DNA of 35,986 nt from Diphasiastrum complanatum (GCA_029204225.1 MU835821.1:1-35986), one strand, 5' to 3'. Shown: positions 10,735 to 22,689, counted from the stretch's first letter. Numbers and translations are program-made. Notes: generated from the sequence alone by a model not told the origin.

Positions 10735-11080
10735 TTATGAAACCTAAGGTTGCGCACTTGTGAGAGTCTTTGGGTGCATAGCTTATTATGCCCACATCTT
10801 GTACTACCATTCACCATCGACATCACCATCAAAGAAACTACCTAGTTGCATTATCAGATGATAAAAGGCCATGTCTTGGAAAAAAGAGAATAAAGTGAGC
10901 AAGGAGTAGGGAGATTGACACAACATAGCACCTCGAGAGGTATGAGGGGAATTATGCCATCGTGACCTGATTGTGGATGTCGTTGAGCCTTATGTTATCT
11001 AGAAGCCAAGATGATGTGTGGACGATTGCTATGCAAGAGGATTATGGCTCGATTATGAAAATATGAACCATGGAAATTGA
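10735..11080 (+). pseudogene. Short decayed copia pol fragment
   Basis: KPKVAHL followed, one frame over, by RVFGCIAYYAHI at about 10740-10797 is the conserved copia segment just after the integrase core. AMQEDYGSIMK at about 11031-11063 matches the start of copia RT (normally AM-EEY-SIMKN). The two pieces are separated by a deleted linker, and several stops intervene. An ORF of 99 codons at 11249-11548 follows but I do not recognise it and cannot link it to the element. Confidence 0.6.
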
Positions 11081-12036
11081 TAGAGTTTCTCAAGGGATAT
11101 AATTCAATGAGGATTATTTGTTAGCCTTACAATTATAGATCAAGCATTAGGCTATCTTTTAGTAAAAGGTCAATAGTGTGGCTGTCAATGTATTTCTATA
11201 GGAGCAATTTTTGTGCATTTTAATTCTTAAGCATGTTCGAGAAGATAGTTGAACGATCTTCTGTTTCATGTTCAATGCTCTTTCTGTAACTACTTTTTGA
11301 TGACAAATCTCAATGTGGAATGTACATATAAATTGTTCTGCAAAGCAAAGCTGTTGGGGGATGTAGAAAAAAAGGCAAAGAAAGTGATGCGAGCGACCCT
11401 GACTTCAGAGATAATAGAAGTGATGGTAGGAGTCATGGAGAGAATGATCAAGTTTTATGCAAAGGCCCCTAACAATGTAGTGGAAACATGTGTGAACAAG
11501 ATATTAACTTCCATTTCTACAATGTCTAGAAATCTTTCTACTTGTTAGAAGTTTGTCACAAAGATGGCATGCCAGAAGATCAAGAAAACTCTAGTCATTC
11601 TTTTGCACCATGCAACAGTGTGCCACTTGCAAATAAGGTTCATTTTAAGATAAAGCAAATTTTGAAGTTATGGTTTCAATCATAACTTGGAAAGTGACTA
11701 GTTAAAGGATTGGTTTAATGCAATTTTTGACGAATTTTTCCATCTCTTGTTTAATCGAGATTTATATGTAGATTTCAGATTGGGCAGGAGGTTTTTCGGT
11801 TGATGTCCCTTCAGAGGGTGGAACTTCTACCTTCTAGCTGGTTGTGAATTGCATGGTTTGTCATTGTATATGCCTTCCCTTTGTATATTTTAGCTAATTA
11901 ATTATGAGCTCTTAAGTATTGCTTTTTGCAAATGTCTTTGAACTTAACTTATTTATTAGTTGTACTTGGTTTAGTGATCTTTTACCCAGACATCATCCAT
12001 ATTTGGTCCTATGTAGATTGAAAAGCATTGACTATA
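11081..12036. other. No recognisable gene; one unknown 99-codon ORF
   Basis: 11249-11548 is open on the plus strand and contains the lysine-rich stretch EKKAKKVMRATLTSEIIEVM. No family is recognised and no splice or promoter signal supports it. The rest is AT-rich filler. Confidence 0.2.
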
Positions 12037-12260
12037 TGCAATAACCACAAGAAGGCGGAAGAAGAACACGCACTGTCACTCTATCAAACTAACTCATACA
12101 TAATGTAAAATGTACAAATAAACCATGAACCCCTGATAGAGAGAGAAAACCTACTAGTAGACTAATAGACTAGCCTACGGCTAATGACAGTTGGTCACAG
12201 CTGTCAACATTAATGTACCTCGTAAACAGCAACAATGAAGTTTATCATTGATTTCTAACA
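12037..12260 (-). mobile_element. Solo LTR, 224 bp, minus orientation
   Basis: The sequence is about 95% identical by eye (roughly 11 differences) to 30016-30239 and has exactly the same length. On the minus strand it begins TGTTAGAAATCAATG and ends GGTTATTGCA, the TG...CA termini of an LTR. No polypurine tract, primer site or coding region adjoins it, so it is a solo LTR. Flanking 5-mers (CTATA and TGTTG) do not match, so a target-site duplication is not visible. Confidence 0.8.
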
Positions 12261-14007
12261 TGTTGGAATATCAATCCACACTCTAGAGAGAACTATCAAA
12301 CAGGGCGGATAACTCAATGTCATCAAAAGTTGAGCTTTTTAAGTGAAATGTCCCAACCTTTCAATATAAGACTTGAAAAACAATCAATACCCAATATTAT
12401 TTCCAAATAGCCCGAGTTACATGCTTTGTTTTCATGTCATGCCATGTACGGTAGTTAGCATGGAGCTAAAATTATTTTGCCTACGAATGAGTCTGTGTAA
12501 AATGAAGGTTTTTGGCTACCAATTTTGAAACGTTGCTTTCCATTGTTGCTTCTCAAATATTTGTACATAGTTTCATTTGGTTTAAAGTTTTGTATTTCAA
12601 AACAAGCAAGAAAATATGCTTTGCTCTAAACTAGGATATTGCATGTTCTATGATATTTCATAACAATTCCAAAATGACTCTTTTGTAAACGGTTCACAAA
12701 TTTGATGACACTTGCTATTACCAAAGATTGAGGATTTAAGCAATGCTTCAAAAATAAATGATTGTTTAGAAAAATGCTTCAATGCCTGAAACTATTTATG
12801 AAAATAAAATAGGTAGATTTAATATTAACAAGAGACTCTTATTATTTTTCTAGGCATTATCTAATGATATAAACGAAATCTGAAATGGAATTTGTAAATT
12901 AAGGTCTATTTCAATTTCACCAAAAAGATATACCTAAAAGTAATGTTGGTGTCAAATGCTAACCCTATTCCTTTATCCTTACACATGGTAACTATTTAAA
13001 ATTGGCAAGGACTGATTCTGAAATAAACAAAGCTTTTTTGGAAGCTAGCTCGATGGTTCAAATGACACAACAAAAGAATTCCTTGAAATAGTTGTACTTG
13101 CTCTGTTGAAAAGGATTATTTATTATTTTGAAAATTGCCCTACTAAATTTGAAACCAGAATAGCAAATTGTTCTTTTCATAAACATAGAATAAAAAATTA
13201 TCATTTGAAAGAACACTAAGCAAGCTTTGTAGAGTATTTGAGATCTTTCCACAATGTTAGTGTTTGTTAAAAAAAGTCAGTCGTTATAGCCATCTTTTTT
13301 ATCAAATGTAACTAGATGGCAAAAGAAGAGGTGGTGATTTTCCTCTCAAAATTATGAATTGGGAGATTTGCCTTTCTCTCGAATGATAATGCAATACGAA
13401 AAATGAAATTCGAAATTGTGATTTGCAAATTGCCATGAAACATCTCAAATAGTATACAAAGCTCACTCAGTATTCTTTCAAACAACGGTTTTTTATTTGA
13501 TATTTTTGAAAAGAATTGTTACTATAAAGGTATATATATGGCACTACTTAATCGATTGGGGCAAATGTCCTTGTTACTTTCTGATATACAAAGATTATTG
13601 GACACTCATCTTGCATTGGCATAGAAAGGGTAACCACCAACGGCATGAACAAAGATGAAGAGTTCAAAATTGACTTAGCTTATAGCCTGCATTGTGCAAA
13701 TGTAATCAACAGGAAGTTGTTTCTAGACTTTTTCATATATAAGCACTCAACAATCAACAACTTTTTAGAAAAATGAGAGAAGGTATACATCCAAAAACTT
13801 TCTACATTTTGAAGATACTAGTATCATAATATCAAAAGTTCATAATGGTTTTGCTTTTATAAAGTCAATACACCTTGCAAAGGTGTCGAAACATAATGGA
13901 AAGTTAGAAAACATGTGGCTAGATCTCGAACGATTGGTCCAGTAGAAATCCGGTAGATAGGATACTTGAGATAAGTCTGAGATTTTTTGCATATCTAATT
14001 CTTGACA
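12261..14007. other. AT-rich DNA, probably containing the 5' LTR of the following copia element
   Basis: No gene is recognised. The copia primer-binding site at 14008 means the 5' LTR should end at 14007 (TTGACA), but I cannot fix its start because the element has no recognisable 3' LTR to compare. A TATATATGG motif near 13532 is a possible LTR promoter. Confidence 0.3.
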
Positions 14008-14019
14008 TGGTATCAGAGC
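14008..14019 (+). promoter_or_regulatory. Primer-binding site for initiator Met-tRNA (copia)
   Basis: TGGTATCAGAGC, the standard plant copia primer-binding site, follows an LTR-like CA terminus at 14007. It fixes the element as plus-strand and marks the start of its internal region. Confidence 0.9.
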
Positions 14020-14554
14020 AGCAATAGTCTCGCGTGCCTGATCAATGGATACAGCTTGTCACATGTTCCGCAACGAAGTGAGAAAGCCCTTCACAGGAGG
14101 TGAAAGCTTGGAGAGATAAAAAAAGGCTGGAAGAAATCCTTCTTTGGTGTATTTTGCAGGTTTGGAGCTTAAAATCATCAGTGGGGAACGAAGACACAGT
14201 CCTAGAGGCATCAGAAAGGCCAGGGCAACATCAAACAAGTTGAAAATCTGTTGAGTTGGAAGATTCTTGCAATACTTCCTAGTTGTTGTGGAAAGTGCTA
14301 TTTGTGTGAGAGGTTTGCCAAGAAATCTCTCATTTGTCTGTTTGGACTACCACAAATCACACTAGATAGTGTCTAGTACTGTCATTCAGAGTTAGAAAGC
14401 TTCATACTTTTCACATCACTGATCTCTGCCTTTTCAACGATCACACATTTCGAAATCTTTGCAAAGAGGAGACAGCGTAGCCGCCTCGCTGAAGTGGGAA
14501 TCTAGAATATTCTCTCTAAAAGTTCTTATATTCTCTCTACTTTTCATCTTGTCC

Positions 14555-14810
14555 GTACCAATATCGGATCGACATGCCAGAGGTAAAGAAAACCAAGAGC
14601 AATCGTACATCCGCGCATCATACAGATATCACATATCAGTACCAATATTGGAGCGGCGCGCCAGAGGTAAAGAAAATCTAGATCAGCAGTCATCCATCTG
14701 CACGTCATACCGATATCACATATTTGTACCAATATCGGATCCATGCGCACGAGCTAAAGAGAATCTCGAGTAGTCGTGCACCCGCGCGTCGTACCGATAT
14801 TAGGTGTCCA
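14555..14810 (+). repeat. Three tandem copies of an approximately 86-bp repeat in the copia leader
   Basis: Units start at 14555, 14639 and 14725 with GTACCAATATCGG or a variant, followed by GA-CG--atGC, then AGAGGTAAAGAAAA-like sequence, and close with CGCGCATCATAC-GATAT-like sequence. The opening ATATCGG-TCGAC and closing GTCGTACCGATAT of a unit are near reverse complements, so each can fold. The same repeat occurs in inverse orientation at 21239-21395. It lies between the primer-binding site and gag. Confidence 0.85.
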
Positions 14811-14871
14811 ACCAAAAATTTACAGTTCTATGGTGTGATAAATTTTGTGAGCCAGAATCATCTATCCAGTA

Positions 14872-17800
14872 ATGGCAACTCTAAGCGAGAGTGTCCTTAA
14901 TGAGTCAAGCAAATTGGAAGGTGTCGGCAACTATGCAATTTGGAAATTCAAACTGAAGAACATTTTGATGGAAAATGAACTGTGGGAGATCGTGACAGGT
15001 GAAGAGACAAGGTCAGTGATTGAAGAAGATCAGCGCATTTGATAGGAGAAAACGGAAAGTCTAGAATGTCATCAACTTATCAGTTAGAAATGCAATTCTT
15101 CCCTATATTTCAGATTCATAAGGACCAAAATAAGCGTGGGATACATTGAAGGCATTGTTTGAAACGACAAATACATCTCGAATATTGTTTCTAAAGACGA
15201 AGTTGCATACATTGCGTATGGATGATGATGCAACTATTGCCGATCACATACTGAAGATCAAAGAGATCTGTGACCAATTAGCAGCAGTTGGAGAGCGAGT
15301 ACAAGATTGTGAGATCATGCAATTGACATTGAATAGTCTGAGTGAGTCACATCAGATGTTTGTGATGAGTATAGCCACAAGAGAAAATCTTCCAACCTAT
15401 GAAGAACTAGGTGGATTGCTTTTGCAAGAAGAGCAATGTCAAGAGAACTTGAACCATCGTAACAGGAGCTATGATCAAGCTCTTGCAGTTAGAGGACGAG
15501 GTGGAAGATTTAGCCGTGGAAGGTATCAATCGAGAAGAGGAAACTCAACCCGGGGATCATTTCAACAATTTCATGAGCAAGTCAATGATATTCTGAATCG
15601 AGTCAATTGGAATCAAGGCCGAGGTTAAGGACACGGCTATTCAAGACAAAATAAACCTGGAAATTATAGGTATTGCAACAAACCTGGCCACTGGGAGCAT
15701 GAATGCTTCAAGAAACAGAAGGAGATGGAACAAAGAAAAGACAAATGGCAAGCGGGAAATTATGCTTATCAACATCAATTTGATGACTATAATTATAAAG
15801 ACAACTATCCTGATCGACATCAATACAATGATGATAGTGGTGCATCCAAGCACATGACTTCAAGGAAAGAGTGGTTTTCAAAACTCAAGGAAACTGACAA
15901 TGGTGATGAAGTTCGACAAGCTGATGGCAAATTGCTATTTGTTAAAGGAGTTGGAGTGGTACCAGTGAAGTTAGCCAGCGGGAAGATAAAGCAGATAAGC
16001 AATGTGCAATATGTACCTGGCTTAGCTAACAATCTACTATTTGTTGGGATGATGGCTGATCAATAGCTCAAGATTGAGTTTGACAGTGACAAATGTCTTG
16101 TTAAAGGCATCAAGAATCACTACAAAGTGATTGCTACAGGAGCTAGAGTCAACGGAAATCGACTCTACAAATTGAATGCGAGATCTTTTACTCAAGCTAT
16201 GGTAAGCACTATTGATAGTCAAAGTGATCTTTGGCATCAAAGGTTTGGTCATATCAGTGCTCAAAGCTTGCAAATTCTTAGAAGAGGTAATCTAGTTGTT
16301 GGATTGCCTGATATCTCTTTTGAAGGAAAAATTTGTGAGGTTTGCATTTTGGGAAAACAACATAGAGAGAGAGAGATTTCCCAAAGATGGAGCAAGAAGA
16401 GCCAATGGCATTCTTGATCTTGTTCATAGTTATCTGTGTGGACCAATACAAACTAGGTCCATTAGTGGTTGTTACTATTTCATCACATTCATTGATGACT
16501 ATAATAGACATATCTGGATATATTTCATAAGCAAGAAATCTGATGCTTTTGCCAAGTTTAGAGAGTTCAAGGCTCTAGTTGAAAAACAAACAGGTTGTTA
16601 TATTAAGACCCTTAGATCAGATGGTGGCGGTGAGTATTTTTCAACAGAGTTATAAACTTTTGCAAGGATCAGGGGATCAAGAGACAAACCACTACACCCT
16701 ATTCACCACAACAGAACGGAGTTGCAAAACGGAAAAACAAATCCATTGTGGAGATGGTTAGGGCAATGCTTAAGAGCAAGGTTTGCCAAATACTTTTTGG
16801 GCAGAAGCATGCAACACAGCTACTCATATCTTGAATCGGTGTCCTACGAAGTCCGTGGAGGGTAGGACACCTTACGAAGCTTTTACTGGAAAGAAACCTA
16901 ATGTTTCTCATTTACGAGTATTTGGTTGTGATGCTTACGCTCATGTACCTGATGAAAAATGAAAGAAGCTGGATGCAAAAGTTGTTAAGTGTTTTTTTTT
17001 TGGATATGATGAAAGAGTCAAGGCATACAGGATGTATGACACAGATGCACAAAAGATCATGATTTCCAGAGATGCTACTTTTGATGAGATGGGTCAAAAT
17101 GACCAAATAAAATTGACAATTGATCTCTTTGATGATAAAGCTAAAGTGCAAGTGAAGGAAGAAGTTGGTGTCGATATGGAGAGCCAATGGAAAAAGACAG
17201 GGTCAATAATGAGATTCCTAGGAGAGTGCCTAAGTGGTACTTGTCAGTAACAAGTGATGCTAATAAGGGAGATACTCCCGAATCAAGTGAGCAGGGAGAG
17301 CTTAGAAGATCAAGTAGAAATCGAAAACCTCCTGCAAGATTAGAGATGAATCTAGCCCTAATGGGTTTTGTGCTCAAGGCTCAAGAACCAAAAACTTTTG
17401 ATAAAGCAAAGGAGCACAAGGAGTGGCGTGAAGCTATGGAAACAGAAATGGAAGCTATAATGAAAAATAGGACATGGAACTTGGTTGAGGTACCTGATGG
17501 TAAGACGCCTATCACTTGCAAATGGATATACAAGATCAATTATGGAGATGATGGGCAACTCAACAAGTACAAAGCACAGTTGGTTGCGAGAGGATTTGAG
17601 CAGCAGCAAGGTATTGATTTTGAGAAAACCTTCGCACCCGTAGCTAAGATGGTAACTATACGTTCTGTCATTGCTATTTCTGTTTTCTATGGTTGGAAGA
17701 TCCAGCAAATGGACGTTAAATCTGCTTTTCTTACTGGAGTGTTGGATGAAGAGGTGTACTTAGTACAGCCTCAAGGATTTGTTGAGCCAGGAGAGAGCAT

Positions 17801-18812
17801 CTCGTTTGTAAGCTCAACAAAGCCATTTATAGATTGAAGCAAGCACCACGGGCGTGTTACTCTTGCATTGATGAACACTTCAAGCGAAGGGGAATGGTAA
17901 AGAGTGATGATGATCCTAATCTTCACATTCTAAGGCAAGACTCAGATATAGTATTCATTGCATTGTACGTGGATGATTTGATTATTACAGGAAGTAATGA
18001 GAGCTTAATTGATGAAATAAAATCAGATCTTTCCAATGCTTTTGATATGAGTGATCTAGGATTGATGCACTATTGTCTTTCCATTGAAGTATGGAAAAAG
18101 AAAGACATGATCTTTCTTACATAAAGCAAATATGCACGAGATTTCTTTATAAGTTCAATATGCAGGATTGTAAGCCTTTGAGTACACCTATGGATGTCAA
18201 CATGAAGCTTACTGCATATGATGAATCTGAGAAAGTGGATGCTTATTTGTATAGACAACTGGTGGGTAGTTTGATTTATTTGACACACACACGACCTGAT
18301 ATTTCTTATGTTGTTGGTGTTGTTAGTCAATTTATGCAAGATCCTAGTCAAGCACATTGGAAGTCTATTAAACGTATTCTCAGATACATTCGAGGGACAT
18401 TGAATTTTGGTTTGAAGTATGATCAGCCTGAAGCGCCAATGTTGGTAGGTTACAGATGCCGATTGGGCAGGTAATATTGATGACAGAAGATCTACCAGTG
18501 GTCATACATTCAGTTATGGTATAGTTGCAATTTCATGCTGCAAAAAGCAACCTACAATAGCCTTATCATCGACAGAAGCTGAATATCGAGCACTCAGCAA
18601 TGCTACACAAAAAAGCGGTATGGTTACAAAGATTGCTTGTGGATTTAGGTCAACCAAAAGTGGATGCTACTACTATATCTTGCGATAATCAAAGTTGCAT
18701 TCACCTTGCCAAAAATCTAGTTCTACATGCTCAACCCAAGCACATCGAAATAGACTACCATTTTGTTCGAGAGAAAATTCTTGATGGAGCATGCTTTGGA
18801 TGTGGTCATTAG
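14872..18812 (+). pseudogene. Ty1/copia gag-pol, nearly complete but frame-broken
   Basis: Gag begins at ATG 14872 (YAIWKFKLKNILMENELWEI), stops at 15040-15045, and resumes at 15146-15628 with an RG-rich tail. A zinc knuckle near 15670 (YCNKPGHWEHEC) lacks its first Cys. The protease motif DDSGASKHMT is at about 15830. Integrase has HHCC (LWHQRFGHISAQSL, then CEVC) and LRSDGGGEYFS near 16610, but the first catalytic Asp, expected in HSD-CGP, reads HSYLCGP. RT at 17400-18120 has KWIYKINYG, QMDVKSAFLTG and LYVDDLIITG. RNase H runs to 18812 and stops before the usual ADIFTKAL end. At least seven stops or shifts (for example near 16070, 16375, 16655, 17200, 17800, 18120 and 18450) make it inactive. 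No 3' LTR is recognised. Confidence 0.95.
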
Positions 18813-19310
18813 GGGAAATATGGGCTCTAAATGGGCCCTTTAGAAATTTCACTTTAGAGAGAGGTTACGTAGAGAGAGAATGCAAACCGGTAACTTCTGG
18901 TCGTCGTTTCTCTGAGTTTTCGGCCTTGCCCGACATTTAACTAGTATGGTTAACTTCAGACAATAGTTAGTTTAGCATGAGATGTAATAACTTCTCTTCA
19001 TGCTCGTTCCAAAATTCAGGATTAGAGCTTTAAGACTGAAAATCTTGGTGTGCTCAATACAAAAACTAAAGCGGGAGAGGCAAAACTTTTGAAATCACTG
19101 TATGCTTATAGTGAAATATGAGGCGGGACGATTTTTCAATGCGACATAAACATTACAAAAGTAAGGAATGCTAGATCTATTCATATTGATTTACTGTAGG
19201 TAGATTCATTTACATGATTGTAGCTTTAACAATGGTAATGTTCCATTTGCATGTTGCTCTTCCGATGGAATGCACTCCAATTATTAAGGAAAATACGAAA
19301 GTTGTAGAGA
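18813..19310. other. No gene; junction after the truncated copia element
   Basis: The copia RNase H ends abruptly at 18812. A GGGCTCTAAATGGGCCC palindromic stretch lies near 18820-18840. No polypurine tract plus LTR could be recognised and nothing matches the sequence before 14008, so the 3' end of the element appears to be deleted. Confidence 0.3.
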
Positions 19311-21112
19311 ATGTTTGCAGCGATAGTTAGAGAATTGAGAATGAATAATTATATGAATATAGATTTGTGGTTGGATGGATCAAATTATCCTAATGATCCA
19401 GCTACCAATTTGTGTCCAGATTTTAAGTTCGTAACTATCTTCTCAGATATGTATGTGAAGGAAATAGCAGATTACTTGGATATTGTCAAAGGTTGCGTGA
19501 TAGTAGCATATCTTGTCTGAATCAACAATTACAGTTTGCTAATCAACAATTGCAACGTGCAAATCAACAATTGCTTCATTATGTGCAACACACTAGTGCT
19601 GAAACCAATGTACTCAAGAATGTTATGTCAAAGTTGAATGCAACTGTCACTACTCTTAGAGGATCAACCAAGAAATGTTAGAATCCATGAAAAGTTGCGA
19701 TCCGAGAGTTTAAAATCTGCTGTTGATCTAAAAGTTATCAATAAGGCAATGATGAAGTGAAAAAGAAAGAGAGTACCGATGAAGAATATTGATGACCCTA
19801 TCTACACATAGCGGCAATCAGAAAAAAAGAATCCAAGCATTCAAGTATGTTGTCATCTAAACTGTTTATTTAATTTGTATATGTCATTTAAGTTTGATTT
19901 GCACTTGATAACATGGATTATTTATTTACTAAATATAATTTGAGTTTCATATGTTTGTTGCAGATCATGTTTGGTGGCAAAGAACTAATTAACAGATCGT
20001 TCATGCATTGGATCATCTTCAAGTCATGTTTTACCAAGAAAGTCAGCAAAGGAAAATGATAAAAAATGCTCGGTTTAAAAAATGAAAACTGAAATTGTAG
20101 AGAGACTGTTTTGATTGAATACTTTAGACCTGCTCCCTCCTCTCCTCCAAAACAAGATTCAGAGAGGAGAAAACGAAAGCAATCTCAACCAACCCAGCTT
20201 GTTATTCGTATACAGGGCCGGAGTGTTTCAAAGAAGAGGAGGTCTCTCGACCCTCCATCTAAAGCGATGGGATTTTTCCAAGCCATCTCCTCTGAATACT
20301 ATTCTTTCTTCTAGGCATTCTCCTCCTAATTCTCCTCCTAAGTCTCCTTCTTCTCCTTCCACTCCATCTTTAACTTCTCCTGCTAAATCTTCCTCTCCTA
20401 ACCAATCTCCACCTCCTAAATCTCCTCCTCCTCCTAAACTCGTAAATATTAGTTCCCCTCCTCCTGTTGTTGGAAGCAATTTAGATGATTTTGTTAGTGT
20501 AAAGGTAGAATCAATTTTGAATGACAATTCTTTATGTGGTTTTATCAGTGTTACTTCCGTCACCCCCTGCACTTGCCTTTGTAAAATAGTTCTCAATATG
20601 TACAGTATGACCAATTGTTAAACACGTATCTTAAAGGTTTAGGTCCTCGATACAGTTTTAGGATTCCGAAGACCAATGCTGGTCTCCCCCTTTCTAGTTT
20701 AGATACTGGTGAATTAGAAAGTAGGGATAAAATGCTAGGGGACAATGTAGGAAGTGGGGCAATTTAGTATTGAATGGAGTTCTTTTAGACCCCATTGTTT
20801 ATAGATGTTGCATTGTTTCCCCTTCAATTCATGGCAGCATTGATTTCCCTGATTTCAAAAGTTTGCACAATGATATGCTCCAATACGTCAGACTGGGGAC
20901 TCCAATTCTTGTGCTGCCATACATAACAAAGTAAATGTCTATTTTTTCAGATTTTATTTTATTGAATTTTTCATATGAATTTTGATTTCACATTGATTCT
21001 CATAGATTTCTTGTTTTCTGATTTCAGTGATCATTGGAGCTTATATGTGTTGTCCCTATACGTCAATGATGAGGGTGTGTGTAATCCAGTTTGTTTGAAG
21101 ATGAACTCTATT

Positions 21113-21133
21113 ACACACACACACACACACACA
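21113..21133. repeat. (AC)n microsatellite inside the Ulp1-like exon
   Basis: About ten AC units fall just after the position of the expected catalytic Asp and are translated as THTHTHT. Slippage here would change the reading frame unless in multiples of three units. Confidence 0.95.
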
Positions 21134-21238
21134 AAATTGCCAGGACTCATATACAGAAAATATTGGAACTCTTTCCAGTACCAAATGAAAAAAGCATACT
21201 CGAAGCTAAAAATGGTGATGCAGAGGTATAAATTTTTT

Positions 21239-21395
21239 GATATCGGTTCGACGTGCCCTTGTAGTTATTGATGGTTTATTTTTCCCAACGTGCGCGCTGA
21301 TCCGATATTCAATCAAAAAAATTTGATATCGGTTTGACGTGCGCTTGTTTCCGTTGTAGATTTTATTCTTACATCCTACGCGTTGATCCGATATC
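21239..21395 (-). repeat. Two copies of the approximately 86-bp repeat, inverse to the copia-leader array
   Basis: GATATCGG starts at 21239 and again at 21325 (period 86), and the matching closing motif GATCCGATAT- starts at 21298 and 21385. The reverse complement of the 14.5-kb units aligns along its length, including GTGCGC, GATCCGATATT and the spacing to the next GATATCGG. It covers most of the intron at 21226-21359 and extends into the following exon, so the splice acceptor region has been duplicated. Confidence 0.8.
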
Positions 21396-21973
21396 TCATA
21401 ATGTTCAAATTTGGATTCTTCAGTCCTCCCAGCAAGTTGATTCTGTCAGCTGTGGTATATATACCGTATGCAATGCCAAACACTTTTGTAATTGGCTTGC
21501 ATTAGAAGATGGACTTCCGAATATGGAAGAGGTAATATTCGATTAATTACTTTTAATTGTTTTTGTTTTTTTTCATATACAAACGCCTATTAACTAATCT
21601 TTGATAATTACATTTAACTGTGTTTATGTTTTTTTTTCAATTTAAATGCCCAAAGGTCTCCCCAATGAAGATAATGCACTTCAGGCAGGAGACCATAAAG
21701 CTTGTGATCAAAAATTCATATCCAGTTGCAGTGGCCGAGTGTCCTCCACCCAAGCTACTTCCAACTGGAGAAATGGATTTAGAGATCATAGATAGTTGAT
21801 TCTGTTTAAATATTTGTCTCACTTGATGTGGATGAGACACATGTATAGAAAATTTTAATAGAAATATACTTACAGTTTTTCTATGGTTGTTCTTACTTGT
21901 TAATTTTCCTCTTATCAATTCAGGTTATGATTCATTCATCTTCAATTTCTACTATTTTTCGACATGTTTGTTT

Positions 21974-22178
21974 TTCATTGCCTTGGTTTGCCTTGCCTTT
22001 ACCATGGTCTTTTTTTGGATAAGTTCATAATGATGATCTGATCAAACCTTTGCCACAACCAATCCAAACATGCGACATTAGTTCACTTAGATTTGTTGCA
22101 CCAAAGCTTTGATCAGATCATCATCTGAACATATCCAAATATGCCCAAGACAAGGACAATACAGACCAAGGCAATGAA
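21974..22178. mobile_element. 205-bp MITE-like element with long terminal inverted repeats
   Basis: The left arm 21974-22052 and right arm 22102-22178 are imperfect reverse complements over about 78 bp: TTCATTGCCTTGG against CCAAGGCAATGAA at the ends and GATGATCTGATCAAA near the centre. The loop of about 49 bp has no coding potential. No clear target-site duplication is visible (TTGTTT on the left, GTGTAG on the right). It could be a foldback or MITE insertion. Confidence 0.85.
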
Positions 22179-22210
22179 GTGTAGTGATCACTGGAGTTCA
22201 AGTGACTGAA

Positions 22211-22334
22211 GATCTCCCCAATGGAGATAGTGCATTTCGTGCAGGAGACAATGAATTTTGCTATCGAAAACTCATATTATCCAGTTGCAATTACATTGTG
22301 TTTTGTACCATGGAAATGGAGATCATAGAAATGA
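22211..22334 (+). pseudogene. Duplicate of the last exon of the Ulp1-like gene
   Basis: GATCTCCCCAATGGAGATAG at 22211 corresponds to GTCTCCCCAATGAAGATAA at 21656, and the match continues through GCAGGAGAC, TCCAGTTGCA and GGAGATCATAGA. The copy is diverged and in a different frame. It sits on the other side of the MITE-like element from the original exon. A 140-codon ORF (22184-22606) reads through it but is not similar to anything I know. Confidence 0.6.
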
Positions 22335-22689
22335 AAGAGCCTCATAGAAAAAGTGGTTCATATATTTTCAAAAATGATGTATACAAAAAATTGTATTACA
22401 TAATACAAAATTCCATAGTTCATAATCTATGGATCTTCAATTTCGATGGATGTTCCAATGTCTTTGCATTTTATATGCTCTTCCTGCGTTACTCTTACCT
22501 GCACAAGAGAAATTGTTTTAGTTATATATTTTATGAAACGATTCACTTAGAAATAGAAAAAAAAGGCCTTTGTGCTGGAATAATTTGGAATTTGCCTCGA
22601 TCTTGAATCACCCATTGTTTTGACAATGTATACACAACAAGAGGGATAGAAAATCAACAAGTTCCTATTCAACTTTCATAGGAGAAGGT
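22335..22689. other. No recognisable feature
   Basis: AT-rich sequence between the duplicate exon and the next copia piece. Only an unsupported open stretch is present. Confidence 0.3.

Larger units (their letters stand above)
19311..21799 (+). pseudogene. Ulp1/SENP-like (C48 family) cysteine peptidase gene, intron-containing, partly frame-broken
   Basis: The 3' part splices cleanly. An exon ends at 20930, followed by 21028-21225, 21360-21531 and 21656-21799 (TGA). All introns are GT-AG and phases agree. It encodes NDHWSLYVLSLYVNDE (catalytic His), KMNSIT where DS is expected (Asn for catalytic Asp), and SSQQVDSVSCGIYTVCNAKH (oxyanion Gln and catalytic Cys), then EEVSPMKIMHFRQETIKLV. Upstream a GTATGT...TTGCAG intron is likely at 19845-19963. 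Before it lies a Gln/Asn-rich coiled-coil-like segment with three 18-bp repeats (19511-19570), and after it a Pro/Ser-rich stretch (20320-20470). Frames break near 20600 and 20750, so an intact protein is doubtful. Ulp1 proteases cleave SUMO-type modifiers; plant transposons of the MULE and CACTA groups often carry such genes, so this may be transposon cargo. The 5' limit is uncertain. Confidence 0.7.

Noticed and set aside
13058-13252. 64-codon minus-strand frame in AT-rich DNA
   Set aside because: Composition is what random AT-rich sequence gives (Phe, Ile, Lys, Tyr) and no motif or splice signal supports it.
18813-19100. 3' LTR of the long copia element
   Set aside because: RNase H ends prematurely, no polypurine tract with TG terminus could be fixed, and no similarity to sequence before 14008 was found.
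20228-20614. 128-codon minus-strand frame rich in glycine and acidic residues
   Set aside because: It is the antisense of the proline/serine-rich segment of the Ulp1-like gene, which has splice and domain support on the plus strand.
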